Of a stretch of 64,000 nt of DNA, positions 43,094 to 54,751 are shown in pieces. The notes under the pieces were generated by a model. That model was not told where the DNA came from and searched no databases. It worked only from the letters and a program-made list of their open reading frames with translations. A program made the translations under genes and the position numbers. Positions within the stretch are counted from its first letter, which is position 1, and the number at the start of each line of letters is the position of its first letter. Source of the stretch: Buchnera aphidicola (Aphis craccivora) (GTDB taxonomy: Bacteria > Pseudomonadota > Gammaproteobacteria > Enterobacterales > Enterobacteriaceae); assembly GCF_005082145.1 (NCBI RefSeq), contig NZ_CP034897.1:496001-560000 (forward strand), given 5' to 3'.

Positions 43094-44041
43094 TTGAAAA
43101 AACTAAAAATTATTTTTGCAGGAACATCATATTTTTCTGAAAAACATTTATCTGCTTTAATTAAATATAAATACAATATAAAAGCTGTAATTACTCAACC
43201 AGACCGTCCATCTGGAAGAGGTCAAAAAATAATTTTTTCTCCTGTAAAAAAAACAGCAATTAAAGAAAATATTCCTATTTTACAACCATTAAAACTAGAT
43301 GATGAAAAATTTCAAAAAATAATCTTAAATTTTTCTGCAGAAATTATGATAGTAGTTTCATATGGTCAAATAATACCGGAAAAAATGTTATCTATGTTTC
43401 CAAAAGGATGTATTAACGTTCATGCTTCATTATTACCTAGATGGCGAGGAGCATCTCCGATTCAATCGTCAATTTTATTTGGAGATAAAAAAACCGGCAT
43501 AAGTATTATTAGAATGAATAATAAAATTGATGCTGGAAATATAATAATGTTAAAAGAATGCAAGATCTCTTCTCAAGAAACATCGGCAACATTATCTTTA
43601 AAACTCATTAAAATTGGAATTGAAACATTACTAAAATCTTTATATCAAATAAATAATAATATCTGGATCGAAACTAAGCAAGATGAAAAACATGCTACTT
43701 TTTCAAAAAAAATTCTTAAATCAGATGCATTATTAAATTGGAATAAAGACGCAGATTTTTTAGAAAGACTAATACGTGCTTTTAATCCTTGGCCAATATG
43801 TTATTTTATTATGGATCAACTACCTATTAAAGTTTGGAAAGCAAGAGTAATAGAAAATACTATTTATAATCATATAACAGGTAAAATTATTTCTATTGAT
43901 AAAAGTGGAATACAAATAACTACAAAAAACAAAATATTAAATGTTGAAAAAATACAAATGCCTGGTAAAAATATTTCAAATATACAAGAAATAATACTTT
44001 CAAAAAAACATAATTTTAAACTTGGTAAAATATTATCATAA
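43094..44041 (+). CDS. fmt: Methionyl-tRNA formyltransferase
   Basis: Fmt formylates Met on the initiator tRNA using 10-formyl-THF. The 315 residues equal E. coli. Motifs include IIFAGTSYFSEKHL, QPDRPSGRG, INVHASLLPRWRGASPIQ with the catalytic Asn/His, and IRAFNPWP. The start is a TTG one base after the def stop, so translation likely depends on def. The window also encodes the tRNA substrate (2.4 kb) and FolD, which makes the formyl donor. Confidence 0.96.
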   Translation: MKKLKIIFAGTSYFSEKHLSALIKYKYNIKAVITQPDRPSGRGQKIIFSPVKKTAIKENIPILQPLKLDDEKFQKIILNFSAEIMIVVSYGQIIPEKMLSMFPKGCINVHASLLPRWRGASPIQSSILFGDKKTGISIIRMNNKIDAGNIIMLKECKISSQETSATLSLKLIKIGIETLLKSLYQINNNIWIETKQDEKHATFSKKILKSDALLNWNKDADFLERLIRAFNPWPICYFIMDQLPIKVWKARVIENTIYNHITGKIISIDKSGIQITTKNKILNVEKIQMPGKNISNIQEIILSKKHNFKLGKILS

Positions 44042-44072
44042 AAATATTTTAATTTTATTTATATAATATACG

Positions 44073-44097
44073 AGCAAACGGTATACTTCCGTTTGCT
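44073..44097. terminator. Bidirectional terminator between fmt and rplQ
   Basis: A perfect nine-pair stem AGCAAACGG / CCGTTTGCT with a seven-base loop lies in the gap between the convergent ends of fmt and rplQ. It can serve both strands, with weak T-richness on each side. Confidence 0.7.
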
Positions 44098-44120
44098 TAA
44101 TTATATGACAATATTTATTT

Positions 44121-44528
44121 TTAAATATCAGTTTTTATATTTTTAAGGCTATTTAATTTTGTCTTTTTTTTTACACGATCAACCAGCTCAATATAAGCCA
44201 TAGGAGCTTTATCTCCTGCTCGAAATCCACATTTTAAAATACGCGTATAACCACCGCATCTATTAGAAAAAATAGGGCCTAAATTTTGAAATAATTTAGC
44301 GACTACTTCATTATTTCTAACTCTTGAAAAAATTAATCTTCTACGAGCAACACTATCTATTTTAGAAACAGTAATCATAGGCTCGACAATTCGACGAAGT
44401 TCTTTCGCTTTTGCTAATGTAGTTTTTATTATTTCATTTAAAAATAATGAACACGCCATATTTTTAAATATGGCATTACGATGGCTACTATTACAATTTA
44501 ACTGACGACCAATTTTCCGATGTCTCAT
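44121..44528 (-). CDS. rplQ: 50S ribosomal protein L17
   Basis: L17 binds domain III of 23S rRNA near the exit tunnel. The 135 residues (E. coli 127) start [20 protein letters not shown], the family signature, and include [10 protein letters not shown] and [14 protein letters not shown]. It is the last gene of the alpha operon, 66 bases after rpoA. Confidence 0.97.
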   Translation of the reverse strand: MRHRKIGRQLNCNSSHRNAIFKNMACSLFLNEIIKTTLAKAKELRRIVEPMITVSKIDSVARRRLIFSRVRNNEVVAKLFQNLGPIFSNRCGGYTRILKCGFRAGDKAPMAYIELVDRVKKKTKLNSLKNIKTDI

Positions 44529-44594
44529 AATTTTATACCTTCATAAAAACCATCAATAATATATTAATGTATATACGTGATAAATAACAAAAAA

Positions 44595-45584
44595 TTATTC
44601 TTCTAAAATATTTAATGGAGGCCATTTTTCTAATTTCATTCCAAGAGATAAATTACGAGAAGCTAATATATCTTTAATTTCAGTTAATGATTTTTTACCT
44701 AAATTAGGTGTTTTTAAAAGTTCAACTTCTGTTTTTTGTACCAAGTCACCTATATAATGTATAGATTCAGCTTTAAGACAATTAGCTGATCGTACAGTTA
44801 GCTCTAAATCATCTACGGGACGCAATAAAATAGGTTCAAACTCAGGTTTTTCTTCTTTAACCTCTGGTTCTTTAACATCTCTTAAATCAACAAATGCTTC
44901 TAATTGTTCCGATAAAATAGTTGCAGCACGTCTTATGGCTTCTTCAGGATCAATTGTACCATTTGTTTTCATTTCAATAATTAATTTATCTAAATCTGTT
45001 CTTTGTTCAACTCGTGCAGCTTCAACATTATAAACAATACGATTAATAGGACTATAACATGCATCAACTAATAAACAGCCTATAGGCCTTAAATCATCCT
45101 CTACATGTACTCGAGAAGAAGCTGGAATATAACCTCTTCCGCGTTGTACTTTAATTCTCATTTGAATAGAAGCATTGTTATCTGTTAAGTGACAAATAAT
45201 ATGATTTGGTTTTATAATCTCAACATCGCTATCATGTATAATATCTGCAGCAGTTACACAACAAATTCCTGATTTTTTTAAAGTGATAAAAACTTCATCT
45301 TTCCCATGTAACTTAATTGCTAATCCTTTTAAATTTAATAAAATTTCTAAAATATCTTCTTGAATTCCTTCTTTAGTACTGTATTCATGTAAAACACCGT
45401 CAATTTCTACTTCTGTTACAGCGCAACCTGGCATAGAAGATAACAAAATTCTTCGTAATGCATTGCCAAGAGTATGACCAAAACCACGTTCTAATGGTTC
45501 TAATGTAACTTTAGTATGAGTTGGAGTAATTTGCTCAATATCAACTAAACGTGGTTTTAAAAAACCTATAATAGAATTCTGCAC
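44595..45584 (-). CDS. rpoA: RNA polymerase alpha subunit
   Basis: RpoA dimerises to nucleate RNA polymerase and its C-terminal domain touches UP elements and activators. It has 329 residues, exactly the E. coli length. The N-terminal domain has [20 protein letters not shown]; the C-terminal domain has [18 protein letters not shown] with the helix-hairpin-helix contacts. It lies in the alpha operon between rpsD and rplQ. Confidence 0.98.
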   Translation of the reverse strand: MQNSIIGFLKPRLVDIEQITPTHTKVTLEPLERGFGHTLGNALRRILLSSMPGCAVTEVEIDGVLHEYSTKEGIQEDILEILLNLKGLAIKLHGKDEVFITLKKSGICCVTAADIIHDSDVEIIKPNHIICHLTDNNASIQMRIKVQRGRGYIPASSRVHVEDDLRPIGCLLVDACYSPINRIVYNVEAARVEQRTDLDKLIIEMKTNGTIDPEEAIRRAATILSEQLEAFVDLRDVKEPEVKEEKPEFEPILLRPVDDLELTVRSANCLKAESIHYIGDLVQKTEVELLKTPNLGKKSLTEIKDILASRNLSLGMKLEKWPPLNILEE

Positions 45585-45614
45585 AATAAACCTCTATATC
45601 TAATAGTAAACTTA

Positions 45615-46235
45615 TTACTTAGAATAAAGTTCAACAATCAAATGTTCATTAATTTCTGCAGATAAATCTGAACGTTCGGGAAAACGTTTAAAAATTCCTT
45701 CCATTTTAATCGAATCTACTTCGATCCAAATTGGTTTTTCTCTTTGTTCAGTTAATTCTAAAGCAGCTTTTATTCGAGATTGACTTTTTGACTTGTTTTT
45801 AACAGAAATTCGATCATCAGGAGACACTTGATATGATCCAATATTAACAATATGATTATTAACTTGAATAGATTTATGACTAATCAACTGTCTTGATTCA
45901 GCACGAGTACATCCAAATCCCATGCGATATACTACATTATCAAGTCTTCTTTCTAAAATTTGTAATAAATTTTCTCCAGTATTACCTTTTAAACGTGAAG
46001 CTTTTTTATAATATATTCTAAATTGTCTTTCTAATACACCATAAAGACGACGTACTTTTTGTTTTTCGCGTAATTGAATTGCATAATCAGACAACCTAGG
46101 CTTTCGAATTCCATGTTGTCCAGGTGGATGTTCTAATTTACATTTTGATTCTATTGAACGAAATCCAGATTTTAAAAATAAATCAGTTCCTTCACGTCGA
46201 CTTAATTTTAATTTAGGACCTAAATATTTTGCCAT
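45615..46235 (-). CDS. rpsD: 30S ribosomal protein S4
   Basis: S4 is a primary 16S-binding protein and, in E. coli, the translational repressor of the alpha operon. The ATG at 46235 gives [16 protein letters not shown] and 206 residues, as in E. coli, and has GGAGAATCAA upstream. A start four codons earlier would swallow that ribosome site and is rejected. The S4 RNA-binding domain is at about 95-160 ([11 protein letters not shown]). Confidence 0.97.
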   Translation of the reverse strand: MAKYLGPKLKLSRREGTDLFLKSGFRSIESKCKLEHPPGQHGIRKPRLSDYAIQLREKQKVRRLYGVLERQFRIYYKKASRLKGNTGENLLQILERRLDNVVYRMGFGCTRAESRQLISHKSIQVNNHIVNIGSYQVSPDDRISVKNKSKSQSRIKAALELTEQREKPIWIEVDSIKMEGIFKRFPERSDLSAEINEHLIVELYSK

Positions 46236-46260
46236 TTGATTCTCCAATAATTCCTAAAAT

Positions 46261-46665
<405 letters not shown>

Positions 46666-46670
46666 CTAAA

Positions 46671-47027
46671 TTATTTTTTTATTGCTTTTCTAGGACCTTT
46701 ACAAGTACGAGCATTTGTTTTTGTTCTTTGCCCACGAACTGGAAGACTTTTACGATGACGTACACCACGATAACAATTAAGATCAATTAAACGTTTAATA
46801 TTTAAAGTTTTTTCTCTTCTTAAATCACCTTCAACGAGATATTTAGCAACATTTTCTCTTAATAACTCAATATCTGATTCTTTTAAATCTATAATTTTCA
46901 TAGTTTCTGGAATATTTGAATGCATACAAATTATCTTAGATCTTTTTTTTCCAATTCCATATATTGCTGTTAATGCAATTAATGTTTGTTTATTTTCAGG
47001 AATATTAATACCTGCAATACGAGCCAT
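46671..47027 (-). CDS. rpsM: 30S ribosomal protein S13
   Basis: S13 forms bridges between the 30S head and the 50S subunit and contacts P-site tRNA. The 118 residues equal E. coli. It starts [14 protein letters not shown] and has YGIGKKRS and [20 protein letters not shown]. It begins the alpha operon proper. Confidence 0.98.
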   Translation of the reverse strand: MARIAGINIPENKQTLIALTAIYGIGKKRSKIICMHSNIPETMKIIDLKESDIELLRENVAKYLVEGDLRREKTLNIKRLIDLNCYRGVRHRKSLPVRGQRTKTNARTCKGPRKAIKK

Positions 47028-47127
47028 TTTATATAATCCTTAAAACTTATTGAGATAAATAAACATATAGACTTATCAATATATATTATAATATTAGTGA
47101 ATTTCAATAAAGTATTTTACTTTTACT

Positions 47128-47244
47128 TTAACCTTGACGTTGTTTATGCTTAGGATCATTACTACATATAACTCTTACAACATTATTACGTCGTATAATT
47201 TTACAATTTCGACAAAGTATTTTAACAGAAGCTTTTACTTTCAT
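47128..47244 (-). CDS. rpmJ: 50S ribosomal protein L36
   Basis: This very small gene encodes 38 residues starting [15 protein letters not shown] and ending PKHKQRQG. The zinc ligands (Cys, Cys, Cys, His) of the C+ form are present. It lies between secY and rpsM as in E. coli. An AAGGA ribosome site precedes the ATG. Confidence 0.96.
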   Translation of the reverse strand: MKVKASVKILCRNCKIIRRNNVVRVICSNDPKHKQRQG

Positions 47245-47274
47245 TAAAAAATCCTTAATTATTAAAAACTTTAT

Positions 47275-48594
47275 TTAATTTAACTTCGCTTTTTTCAGTA
47301 TAGATTCATATTGACTAGACATTATTAAAGTTTGAATTTGAGCAATAAAATCCATAATCACTACAACTACAATTAATAATGATGTGCCACCAAAATAGAA
47401 TGGAACATTCATAGCACTTCTCATAAATTCAGGAACTAAACAAATAAATGTAATATATAAAGAACCAAATAATGTTAATCTCAACATAATTTTATTAATG
47501 TATTTAGCTGTTTGCTCACCTGGTCTAATTCCTGAAATAAACGCACCTGATTTCTTTAAGTTATCTGCAGTTTCGCGAGGATTAAAAATTAATCCAGTAT
47601 AAAAAAAACAAAAGAAAATAATAGAAGTTATATATAAAACTAAATATAAAGATTGATTTGGTTGAAAATAAAATAAAATAGTTTTAAAAAAACTATATTT
47701 TTTATCTATTCCAAACCAAGATATAATAGTCGCAGGAAATAAAACAACACTAGAAGCAAATATCGCAGGTATAACACCAGACATATTCACTTTTAAAGGT
47801 AAATGAGTACTTTGTGCTGAATAAATACGACGACCTTTTTGACGTTGAGCATAATGCACAATAATTTTTCTTTGACTACGTTCAATAAAAACAACTAAAA
47901 AAACAACTAAAAAAATTAATATCACAACAGATAAAAATAATAATAAATGTAAATGACCTTGCCTAGTCTGTTCAATTGTATGTATTATTGCAGAAGGAAG
48001 ACCTGCTATTATTCCTGTAAAAATTATAATAGAAATACCATTTCCAATACCGCATTCTGTAATTAACTCTCCTAGCCACATTAAAAACATAGTTCCAGTG
48101 ATTAATATAATAATTGCAGTAAAATAAAAATAAAAATCTGCATTAATTATAATAGAGCGTACACTAGATATACTAGATAAACCTGTAACAACACCAACTG
48201 ACTGAAAAAGAGCTAATATTAAAGTAGCATATCTTGTATATTGATTAATTTTATAACGACCTGAATCTCCTTCTTTTTTAATTTCAGACAAAAAAGGCAC
48301 TACTAAAGTTAATAATTGAATAATAATAGAAGCTGATATATAAGGCATAATACCTAATGCGAAAATAGAAGCACGATTAAGAGCTCCACCAGAAAACATA
48401 TTAAACATTTCAAAAATAGTACCTTTTTGATTATTTAATATTCTAGCCAAAATTGTAGTATCAATTCCAGGTATAGGAATAAAAGAACCAATACGAAAAA
48501 TAATTAATGAAATTATTACAAAAATAATTCTACTTTTAAGTTCATTAATACTTTTTTTAGAATTTTTAAAATTCATTCCTAATTTATTAATCAT
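47275..48594 (-). CDS. secY: Protein translocase subunit SecY
   Basis: SecY is the channel of the SecYEG inner-membrane translocon. The 439 residues (E. coli 443) have about ten membrane helices. Typical stretches are [42 protein letters not shown] (plug region) and [22 protein letters not shown]. It lies between rplO and rpmJ in the spc operon. Confidence 0.98.
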   Translation of the reverse strand: MINKLGMNFKNSKKSINELKSRIIFVIISLIIFRIGSFIPIPGIDTTILARILNNQKGTIFEMFNMFSGGALNRASIFALGIMPYISASIIIQLLTLVVPFLSEIKKEGDSGRYKINQYTRYATLILALFQSVGVVTGLSSISSVRSIIINADFYFYFTAIIILITGTMFLMWLGELITECGIGNGISIIIFTGIIAGLPSAIIHTIEQTRQGHLHLLLFLSVVILIFLVVFLVVFIERSQRKIIVHYAQRQKGRRIYSAQSTHLPLKVNMSGVIPAIFASSVVLFPATIISWFGIDKKYSFFKTILFYFQPNQSLYLVLYITSIIFFCFFYTGLIFNPRETADNLKKSGAFISGIRPGEQTAKYINKIMLRLTLFGSLYITFICLVPEFMRSAMNVPFYFGGTSLLIVVVVIMDFIAQIQTLIMSSQYESILKKAKLN

Positions 48595-48604
48595 TATTTA
48601 CCAA

Positions 48605-49039
48605 TTATCCTTCAATTTTACCGCCATTATTTTCAATAGCTATACGGGCGCCTCGAGTAATACGTAATCCACGCAATATTAAAGGTACTTTTAGTTCTCC
48701 TGAAAGAATAATTTTTACATATTTAATATTTTTATTAATAATATTTTGTTCTTTTAAAGTATTTAAATCAATTATATTAGTTGATAATTGTGATATTTGA
48801 GATAATCTCACTTCGGTAGTAATATTTTTTTTTCTAGATCTAAATCCAAATTTAGGAAGTCTTCTGTATAAAGGCATTTGACCACCTTCAAAACCACGAT
48901 TTATACTACCACCAGATCTAGATTTTTGACCCTTATGCCCTCTTCCGGCAGTTTTTCCAAAACCAGAACCAATACCCCGACCTAATCGTTTTCGGTTTTT
49001 TTTAGATCCATATGATGGAGATAAACTATTTAAATGCAT
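48605..49039 (-). CDS. rplO: 50S ribosomal protein L15
   Basis: L15 is a 23S assembly protein with a long N-terminal tail. The 144 residues (E. coli 144) include [20 protein letters not shown] and [18 protein letters not shown]. It starts 3 bases after the rpmD stop. Confidence 0.98.
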   Translation of the reverse strand: MHLNSLSPSYGSKKNRKRLGRGIGSGFGKTAGRGHKGQKSRSGGSINRGFEGGQMPLYRRLPKFGFRSRKKNITTEVRLSQISQLSTNIIDLNTLKEQNIINKNIKYVKIILSGELKVPLILRGLRITRGARIAIENNGGKIEG

Positions 49040-49042
49040 AAA

Positions 49043-49222
49043 TTATTTCTCTTGTATTTTTAAAATATACGATACTTTTTTAATCATTCCTCGAATCGAA
49101 GGAGTATCTTCAAGAATAACGGTATGCCCAATATGACGTAATCCTAAACCAAACAATGTTTTTTTATGTCTAGGGATTCTTCCTATTGAACTTTTAATTT
49201 GAGTAATTTTAATAGTTTTCAT
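49043..49222 (-). CDS. rpmD: 50S ribosomal protein L30
   Basis: A small protein of 59 residues (E. coli 59): [20 protein letters not shown] at the start and [11 protein letters not shown] in the middle. It lies between rpsE and rplO, as in the E. coli spc operon. An AGGAGGGTAA ribosome site lies inside the rpsE-rpmD gap. Confidence 0.96.
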   Translation of the reverse strand: MKTIKITQIKSSIGRIPRHKKTLFGLGLRHIGHTVILEDTPSIRGMIKKVSYILKIQEK

Positions 49223-49232
49223 CGATTAAAGT

Positions 49233-49739
49233 TTACCCTCCTAATATATATTTAATAGATTTATCTCTTTTTGCTGCTATCATTTCTGGAGATTTCATAT
49301 TAATCAAGCCATTCATAGTAGCTCGAACTACATTAATAGGATTAGTGGATCCATATGTTTTAGCAAGCACATTATGTACTCCAGCAACTTCTAAAACAGC
49401 TCGCATAGCACCTCCTGCAATAATACCAGTACCATCTGAAGCAGGTTTCATAAAAATGTTAGATCCGGTGTGAGATCCTTTTAAAGGATGTTGTAAAGTT
49501 TTATTAACTAATGGTATAGTAATCATATTACGTCTTGCTTTTTCCATAGCTTTTTGAATTGCTGCTGGAACTTCACGTGCTTTCCCATAACCAAAACCAA
49601 CTCGTCCATTTCCATTACCTACTACTGTTAAAGCTGTAAATGAAAAAATACGACCACCTTTTACTGTTTTAGAGACACGATTAACAGTTATTAATTTTTC
49701 TTGTAATTCATTATTATTTTTTTTTTCAATGTTAGCCAT
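49233..49739 (-). CDS. rpsE: 30S ribosomal protein S5
   Basis: S5 shapes the mRNA entry channel and decoding accuracy. The 168 residues (E. coli 167) have [37 protein letters not shown] and [18 protein letters not shown]. The protein is highly conserved. spc operon, between rplR and rpmD. Confidence 0.98.
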   Translation of the reverse strand: MANIEKKNNNELQEKLITVNRVSKTVKGGRIFSFTALTVVGNGNGRVGFGYGKAREVPAAIQKAMEKARRNMITIPLVNKTLQHPLKGSHTGSNIFMKPASDGTGIIAGGAMRAVLEVAGVHNVLAKTYGSTNPINVVRATMNGLINMKSPEMIAAKRDKSIKYILGG

Positions 49740-49753
49740 ACTATTATTTCACC

Positions 49754-50119
49754 TTAAAACTTTAATCCAAAATTTCGAGCAGAGTTTGCTAATGCTTTTA
49801 TACGGCCATGATATTTAAAACCAGAACGATCAAATGAAACATTAGATATGCTTTTTGACAAAGCTCTTTCAGCAATAATTTTTCCAATAATTTTAGCAGC
49901 TTCTTTATTTCCAGTATATTTTAAACTAAATTTAATTTCTTTTTCTAGAGTAGAGGCACAAACTAAAACTTTTGATTCAGAAGAAATTATTTGAGCATAA
50001 ATATGTCGAGAAGTACGATGAATAACTAAACGAGTAGCACCTAATGATTTCATTTGACAACGTAATTTTTTCAATCTACGTATACGAGAGTTTATTTTAT
50101 AATTTTTAGAAACAATCAT
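49754..50119 (-). CDS. rplR: 50S ribosomal protein L18
   Basis: L18 binds 5S rRNA with L5 and L25 in the central protuberance. The 121 residues (E. coli 117) include [19 protein letters not shown] and [17 protein letters not shown]. The N-terminus is a few residues longer than in E. coli. It starts 2 bases after the rplF stop. Confidence 0.97.
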   Translation of the reverse strand: MIVSKNYKINSRIRRLKKLRCQMKSLGATRLVIHRTSRHIYAQIISSESKVLVCASTLEKEIKFSLKYTGNKEAAKIIGKIIAERALSKSISNVSFDRSGFKYHGRIKALANSARNFGLKF

Positions 50120-50120
50120 T

Positions 50121-50657
50121 TTACTTTTTTTTAGCCTCTTTTACACGCACAATTTCATCTGAATATCGAATACCTTTTCCTTTATAAGGTTCAGGTTTAC
50201 GATAAGACCTTAAATTAGCTGCAACTTGTCCGACTAATTGCTTATCTACTCCTTTAATAACAATTTCTGTAGGAGATAAACATTCGACTTCAATATAAGG
50301 AGGTAAAGAATATAAAATAGGGTGAGAATACCCTAAAGACATATTAATAATATTATCTTTTGTTATTGAAACACGATAACCTACACCAGAAAATTGCAAT
50401 TTTTTGCTAAACTTTTTTGATACTCCTGTAATCATCGAAGAAACAAGAGCTCTTGATGTACCGGCTTGTGCCCAACCATCTGAAAAACCTAAACGTGCCG
50501 AAAAAGTAATTATATTATTTAAATATTTTATTTCAACTGAAGGATGAATAGTACGTAAAAGATGACCATGTTTTCCTTGAATAGATATTGATTGTGAATT
50601 TAATTCAACTTTAATATCTTTAGGAATTGAAATTGGACGTTTAGCAACACGAGACAT
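50121..50657 (-). CDS. rplF: 50S ribosomal protein L6
   Basis: L6 lies near the factor-binding site of the 50S subunit. The ATG at 50657 gives 178 residues starting [13 protein letters not shown] (E. coli 177) and follows a strong AAAGGAGGAAAA ribosome site. A longer frame to 50696 overlaps rpsH and is rejected. C-terminal [14 protein letters not shown] motif appears as [14 protein letters not shown]. Confidence 0.98.
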   Translation of the reverse strand: MSRVAKRPISIPKDIKVELNSQSISIQGKHGHLLRTIHPSVEIKYLNNIITFSARLGFSDGWAQAGTSRALVSSMITGVSKKFSKKLQFSGVGYRVSITKDNIINMSLGYSHPILYSLPPYIEVECLSPTEIVIKGVDKQLVGQVAANLRSYRKPEPYKGKGIRYSDEIVRVKEAKKK

Positions 50658-50667
50658 TTTTCCTCCT

Positions 50668-51069
50668 TTAAGCCACGTAACATATAATTTCGCCACCGAG
50701 ACCAGATTTTCGTGCCATATGATCTGTCATAATACCATGAGAAGTAGAAATTATAGCAATACCTAATCCAGCCATAACTTTAGGTAAATCATTCTTTTTT
50801 TTATATATTCGTAAACTTGGACGACTTACCCGTTGAATTTTTTCTATTACAGATTTTCCTTTGAAATACTTTAAAATCACTTCTAATTCTAATTTGTTTT
50901 TATCTTTTATATTACTTATACTATAATCGTTAATATAACCTTCTTTTTTTAATAATTTTATTATGGAATATTTTAATTTAGAAGAAGGTATTTTAACAGA
51001 ATATTTGTTCGCTGATTGACCGTTTCTAATACGTGTTAACATATCAGCTACTGGATCTTGCATACTCAT
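50668..51069 (-). CDS. rpsH: 30S ribosomal protein S8
   Basis: S8 is a primary 16S-binding protein and the autoregulator of the spc operon in E. coli. The 133 residues (E. coli 130) begin [18 protein letters not shown] and end [20 protein letters not shown] with ICYVA. A few residues more than E. coli lie in the [17 protein letters not shown] segment. Confidence 0.98.
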   Translation of the reverse strand: MSMQDPVADMLTRIRNGQSANKYSVKIPSSKLKYSIIKLLKKEGYINDYSISNIKDKNKLELEVILKYFKGKSVIEKIQRVSRPSLRIYKKKNDLPKVMAGLGIAIISTSHGIMTDHMARKSGLGGEIICYVA

Positions 51070-51088
51070 TTTTTAACTCCTAAGAAAT

Positions 51089-51394
51089 TTACCAACTAGC
51101 TTTTTTTAAACCAGGAATTTCACCTTTCATAGCTGCTTCTCTGACTTTAATGCGACTAAGACCAAATTTTCGCAAAAAAGCATGTGGACGACCTGTTTGA
51201 CGACATCGATTTCTTTGTCGAGATGGGCTAGAATCACGAGGAAAAACTTGTAATTTAAGTACAGCATTCCAACGCTCTTCTTCTGAAAGATTAGTGTTAT
51301 TAATAATATTTTTTAATGCCATACGTTGAGTGTAAAATTTATTAGCTAATTTTATACGTTTTGCTTCACGTGCTTTCATTGATTGTTTGGCCAT
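51089..51394 (-). CDS. rpsN: 30S ribosomal protein S14
   Basis: S14 is in the 30S head. The 101 residues equal E. coli and lack the Cys zinc motif, so this is the long, zinc-free form. It contains [19 protein letters not shown] and [17 protein letters not shown]. It lies between rplE and rpsH. Confidence 0.98.
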   Translation of the reverse strand: MAKQSMKAREAKRIKLANKFYTQRMALKNIINNTNLSEEERWNAVLKLQVFPRDSSPSRQRNRCRQTGRPHAFLRKFGLSRIKVREAAMKGEIPGLKKASW

Positions 51395-51423
51395 TAGATA
51401 ACCTTAAATTATATTAATTTATA

Positions 51424-51963
51424 TTATTTACGGAAAGGAAAATTAAACGCAGATAATAATAAATGACCTTCATGATTTGATTTTGCAGTAGTTGCAATTG
51501 TTACATCTAATCCGCGAACACGATCAATTTTATCGTAATCAATTTCAGGAAAAATAATCTGCTCTCGTATTCCTAAGCTATAATTTCCTTGACCATCAAA
51601 GGAATTAATTGAAAAGCCTCGAAAATCTCTAATACGAGGAATTGCAATACTAATTAAACGTTCTAAAAAATCCCATTTTCTTTTACCACGTAATGTTACT
51701 TTGCACCCAATAGGATAACCTTTTCGAATTTTAAAACCAGCCACAGATTTTCTTGCTTTAGTAATTATTGGTTTTTGTCCAGATATTGCAGTTAAATCTA
51801 AAATAGCATTCTCTAAAGTTTTTTTATCAGAAGCAGCAGATCCTACACCCATATTTAAAACGATTTTATCAATTCTAGGGACTTGCATAATAGAACTATA
51901 ATTTAATGTTGTCATAAGATTTTTGACTATTTTTGTTTTATAATAACTATATAATTTAGTCAT
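51424..51963 (-). CDS. rplE: 50S ribosomal protein L5
   Basis: L5 binds 5S rRNA and forms the central protuberance. The ATG at 51963 (GGAGCAATTA upstream) gives 179 residues starting [17 protein letters not shown], as in E. coli (179). A frame open back to 52137 overlaps rplX and is rejected. It contains [20 protein letters not shown] and [13 protein letters not shown]. Confidence 0.98.
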   Translation of the reverse strand: MTKLYSYYKTKIVKNLMTTLNYSSIMQVPRIDKIVLNMGVGSAASDKKTLENAILDLTAISGQKPIITKARKSVAGFKIRKGYPIGCKVTLRGKRKWDFLERLISIAIPRIRDFRGFSINSFDGQGNYSLGIREQIIFPEIDYDKIDRVRGLDVTIATTAKSNHEGHLLLSAFNFPFRK

Positions 51964-51985
51964 TAATTGCTCCAAAATATTACAA

Positions 51986-52303
51986 CTATTTTTTAACTGT
52001 TTTCCCATTTGATTTGAAAAAACGAACTTTTTTACCTTCTTCGAATCTAAAACCAATACGGTCTGATTTTTTAGACTCTGGATTAAAAATAGCGATATTT
52101 GAAATATGTATAGGTGCTTCTTTTTCAAGAATACCACCCTTTTTATTTTGAGAAGGAACGGGTTTTTGATGTTTTTTTACTAAATTTAAACCTTGAATAA
52201 TTACTTTATTAGGAGATAAAATATTTTTAATTATACCTTTTTTACCTTTTTCTTTTCCTGTTAAAATAATTACTTCATCATTTTGACGAAACTTTAATGC
52301 CAT
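51986..52303 (-). CDS. rplX: 50S ribosomal protein L24
   Basis: L24 starts 50S assembly by binding the 5' end of 23S rRNA. The 105 residues (E. coli 104) have a KOW motif ([17 protein letters not shown]) and [19 protein letters not shown]. It lies between rplN and rplE in the spc operon. Confidence 0.97.
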   Translation of the reverse strand: MALKFRQNDEVIILTGKEKGKKGIIKNILSPNKVIIQGLNLVKKHQKPVPSQNKKGGILEKEAPIHISNIAIFNPESKKSDRIGFRFEEGKKVRFFKSNGKTVKK

Positions 52304-52324
52304 TTTATATTCCTTGAATTTTTA

Positions 52325-52693
52325 TTATAAAACTTCAGGAGCTAATGAAATAATTTTCATAAATTTTTCATTTCTTAATTCTCGAGTGACAGGACCGAAA
52401 ATACGAGTTCCCACTGGTTGTTCATTATTATTTAAAACTACGCAAGCATTATTGTCAAAACGAATAGTAGAACCGTCAGATCTTCTAACTCCTTTTTTTG
52501 TTCTAACAACAACTGCTTTTAATACTTCTCCTTTTTTTACTTTTCCTCTAGGTATAGCTTCTTTTACTGTAATCTTAATTATATCACCTATTCTAGCATA
52601 ACGACGACGAGAACCACCTAATACTTTAATACACATAGCTGAACGTGCTCCAGAATTATCAGCTACATTTAAAATAGTTTGTTCCTGAATCAT
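52325..52693 (-). CDS. rplN: 50S ribosomal protein L14
   Basis: L14 binds 23S rRNA at the subunit interface. The 122 residues (E. coli 123) begin [17 protein letters not shown] and include [20 protein letters not shown] and [11 protein letters not shown]. It is the first gene of the spc operon in E. coli; here a 116-base gap with a hairpin separates it from rpsQ. Confidence 0.98.
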   Translation of the reverse strand: MIQEQTILNVADNSGARSAMCIKVLGGSRRRYARIGDIIKITVKEAIPRGKVKKGEVLKAVVVRTKKGVRRSDGSTIRFDNNACVVLNNNEQPVGTRIFGPVTRELRNEKFMKIISLAPEVL

Positions 52694-52766
52694 ATTGTAT
52701 TATTTCCAAATAAAATCATAATATATAATATTTATTTTATAAAATCAGTGATTTTTGTATTAATAA

Positions 52767-52800
52767 AAAACATGAGCAGACCTAAGTTTGATCATGTTTT
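52767..52800 (-). terminator. Possible terminator or attenuator at the S10/spc boundary
   Basis: Perfect nine-base arms AAAACATGA and TCATGTTTT enclose a 16-base loop in the rpsQ-rplN gap. On the minus strand the hairpin is followed by TTTATTAATA. An alternative smaller hairpin CATGTT/AACATG overlaps it. In E. coli this gap is the junction of the S10 and spc operons. Confidence 0.45.
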
Positions 52801-52809
52801 AACATGGTT

Positions 52810-53061
52810 TTAAAAAATAGTTTTTTCAACAACACGAACTAAAACCCAAGATTTAGTTTTAGAAATTGGTCTAGATTCTCGAATTTCTATTAAATCACCT
52901 ATAGCACACTCATTTTTTTCATCATGAATATGAAGTTTAGTAGTTTTTTTAACAAATTTTTTATAAATCGCATGTTTTACAAATCGTTCAATTGATACTA
53001 CAGCTGATTTGTGCATTTTGTCGCTTATAACACGACCTTGTAAAATACGAACTTTTTCCAT
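52810..53061 (-). CDS. rpsQ: 30S ribosomal protein S17
   Basis: S17 is a primary 16S-binding protein with an OB fold. The 83 residues (E. coli 84) have [20 protein letters not shown] and [18 protein letters not shown]. Its first base overlaps the last base of rpmC. It is the last gene of the S10 operon. Confidence 0.98.
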   Translation of the reverse strand: MEKVRILQGRVISDKMHKSAVVSIERFVKHAIYKKFVKKTTKLHIHDEKNECAIGDLIEIRESRPISKTKSWVLVRVVEKTIF

Positions 53062-53258
53062 TATTTAAGACGCTCTTTTTCAGTTAATATCGTTTTTATT
53101 TTTGCAATATTTCGTCTGACTTTTCGTAATAAATGTGGTTGTTTTAATTTTCCAGATGCAGATTGCATGCGAAGATTAAATTGTTCTCTCAATAATTGTA
53201 ATATTTCTATATTAAGATCTTGTGAATTTTTTTTTCGAAATTTTAATAACTCCTTCAT
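53061..53258 (-). CDS. rpmC: 50S ribosomal protein L29
   Basis: L29 lies at the exit tunnel beside L23. The 65 residues (E. coli 63) form two helices: [20 protein letters not shown] is the family signature. The reading frame shares one base with each neighbour, so translation is probably coupled. Confidence 0.97.
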   Translation of the reverse strand: MKELLKFRKKNSQDLNIEILQLLREQFNLRMQSASGKLKQPHLLRKVRRNIAKIKTILTEKERLK

Positions 53259-53668
53259 TACATCACCATTTTAGTTACAAAAGTAGTTTTAATAGGCAAT
53301 TTTGATGCAGCTAACTTAAACGCTACACGAGACTCTTCTTCAGATACTCCATCTATTTCATAAAGAATTTTACCAGGTTGTATTAGAGCAACCCAATACT
53401 CAACATTACCTTTTCCTTTTCCCATTCGAACTTCTAATGGTTTTTGTGTAATAGGTTTGTCAGGGAAAATACGTATCCAAATTTTTCCTTGTCTTTTAAT
53501 ACAACGTGTTATAGCTCTTCGTGCAGATTCAATTTGTCGAGCCGTTAAACGTCCTCGATCAACAGCTTTTAGTCCAAAAATACCAAAATCAATATTAGCA
53601 CCAATTACAAGACCACGATTTCTACCTTTATGCATTTTACGAAATTTAGTACGTTTTGGTTGCAACAT
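53258..53668 (-). CDS. rplP: 50S ribosomal protein L16
   Basis: L16 organises the A-site region of the 50S subunit. The 136 residues equal E. coli. It begins [19 protein letters not shown] and includes [20 protein letters not shown] with the conserved region hydroxylated on Arg in E. coli. Located between rpsC and rpmC. Confidence 0.98.
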   Translation of the reverse strand: MLQPKRTKFRKMHKGRNRGLVIGANIDFGIFGLKAVDRGRLTARQIESARRAITRCIKRQGKIWIRIFPDKPITQKPLEVRMGKGKGNVEYWVALIQPGKILYEIDGVSEEESRVAFKLAASKLPIKTTFVTKMVM

Positions 53669-53680
53669 TAATAGATTCTC

Positions 53681-54385
53681 CTACTTTCGATTTTTACGAT
53701 GTTGCTTTTTTGATGGAATAGATGGTTTTTTTTCTAATTGCTCAATAGTTGACATTCCACCTAATATTTCACCTTTAAAAATCCAAACTTTTACACCTAT
53801 TACACCATATGTTGTATGTGCTTCTGAAATACTATAATCAATATTTGCACGAAGAGTATGTAATGGAACTCTTCCCTCTCTATACCATTCTCTACGAGCT
53901 ATTTCAGCACCACCTAGTCTACCACTTACTTCTACCTTAATACCTTTTGCTCCTTGTCTCATTGCATTTTGAACAGATCTTTTCATAGCTCTTCGAAACA
54001 TAACTCTTCGTTCTAATTGAGAAGTAATACTATCTGAAACAAGTTTGGCATCTAATTCAGGTTTTTTAACTTCAGAAATATTAATTTGAGCTGGAACACC
54101 AGTGATTTTTGCAATAACAATTCTTAGCTTTTCAACATCTTCGCCTTTTTTGCCTATTACAATACCTGGTCTAGCTGTATAGATAGTAACACGAATACTC
54201 TTCGCAGGCCTTTCAATTACAATACGAGAAACTGATGCTTTTATTAATTCTTTCATTAAAAATTGACGAACTTTATAATCACTATCCAAATGATCCGCAA
54301 ACTCTTTAGTATTTGAAAACCATACAGAGTTCCACTTTTTAATTATACCCAATCGCATGCCATTAGGATGGACTTTTTGACCCAT
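53681..54385 (-). CDS. rpsC: 30S ribosomal protein S3
   Basis: S3 lines the mRNA entry channel and has helicase activity with S4 and S5. The 234 residues (E. coli 233) have an N-terminal KH domain ([17 protein letters not shown]) and a C-terminal domain with [21 protein letters not shown]10 operon, between rplV and rplP. Confidence 0.98.
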   Translation of the reverse strand: MGQKVHPNGMRLGIIKKWNSVWFSNTKEFADHLDSDYKVRQFLMKELIKASVSRIVIERPAKSIRVTIYTARPGIVIGKKGEDVEKLRIVIAKITGVPAQINISEVKKPELDAKLVSDSITSQLERRVMFRRAMKRSVQNAMRQGAKGIKVEVSGRLGGAEIARREWYREGRVPLHTLRANIDYSISEAHTTYGVIGVKVWIFKGEILGGMSTIEQLEKKPSIPSKKQHRKNRK

Positions 54386-54403
54386 TACTTGTTCTCCAAA
54401 ACA

Positions 54404-54736
54404 TTAACAATCAGAAACAATTACAGTAATATGACTAGTACGTTTTAAAATTCGATCCGCTCGCCCTTTAGCACGAGGCATCATTCTTTTCATTGCGGAA
54501 CCTTCATCTACAAATATATTTTTAACTTTTAATTGATCTATATCAACACCATCATTATGTTCTGCATTTGCTATAGCTGATTCTAGTACTTTTTTGACTA
54601 AAACTGCTGCTTTTTTATTGTTAAAACTTAGTATGTTTAATGCTTGTGGCACTTTTTTACCACGAATTAAATCTGCTATCAAACGAATTTTTTGAGCAGA
54701 AGATCGAGCTTTTCGATGTTGAGCTAAAGTTTCCAT
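54404..54736 (-). CDS. rplV: 50S ribosomal protein L22
   Basis: L22 extends a hairpin into the nascent peptide tunnel, near the macrolide site. The 110 residues equal E. coli. Segments [27 protein letters not shown] and [20 protein letters not shown] (hairpin loop) are well conserved. Confidence 0.98.
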   Translation of the reverse strand: METLAQHRKARSSAQKIRLIADLIRGKKVPQALNILSFNNKKAAVLVKKVLESAIANAEHNDGVDIDQLKVKNIFVDEGSAMKRMMPRAKGRADRILKRTSHITVIVSDC

Positions 54737-54751
54737 TTGTTCCTCTTTTTT

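Noticed and set aside
51964..52137. N-terminal extension of rplE
   Set aside because: It overlaps rplX and does not resemble L5; the ATG at 51963 gives exactly the E. coli length.
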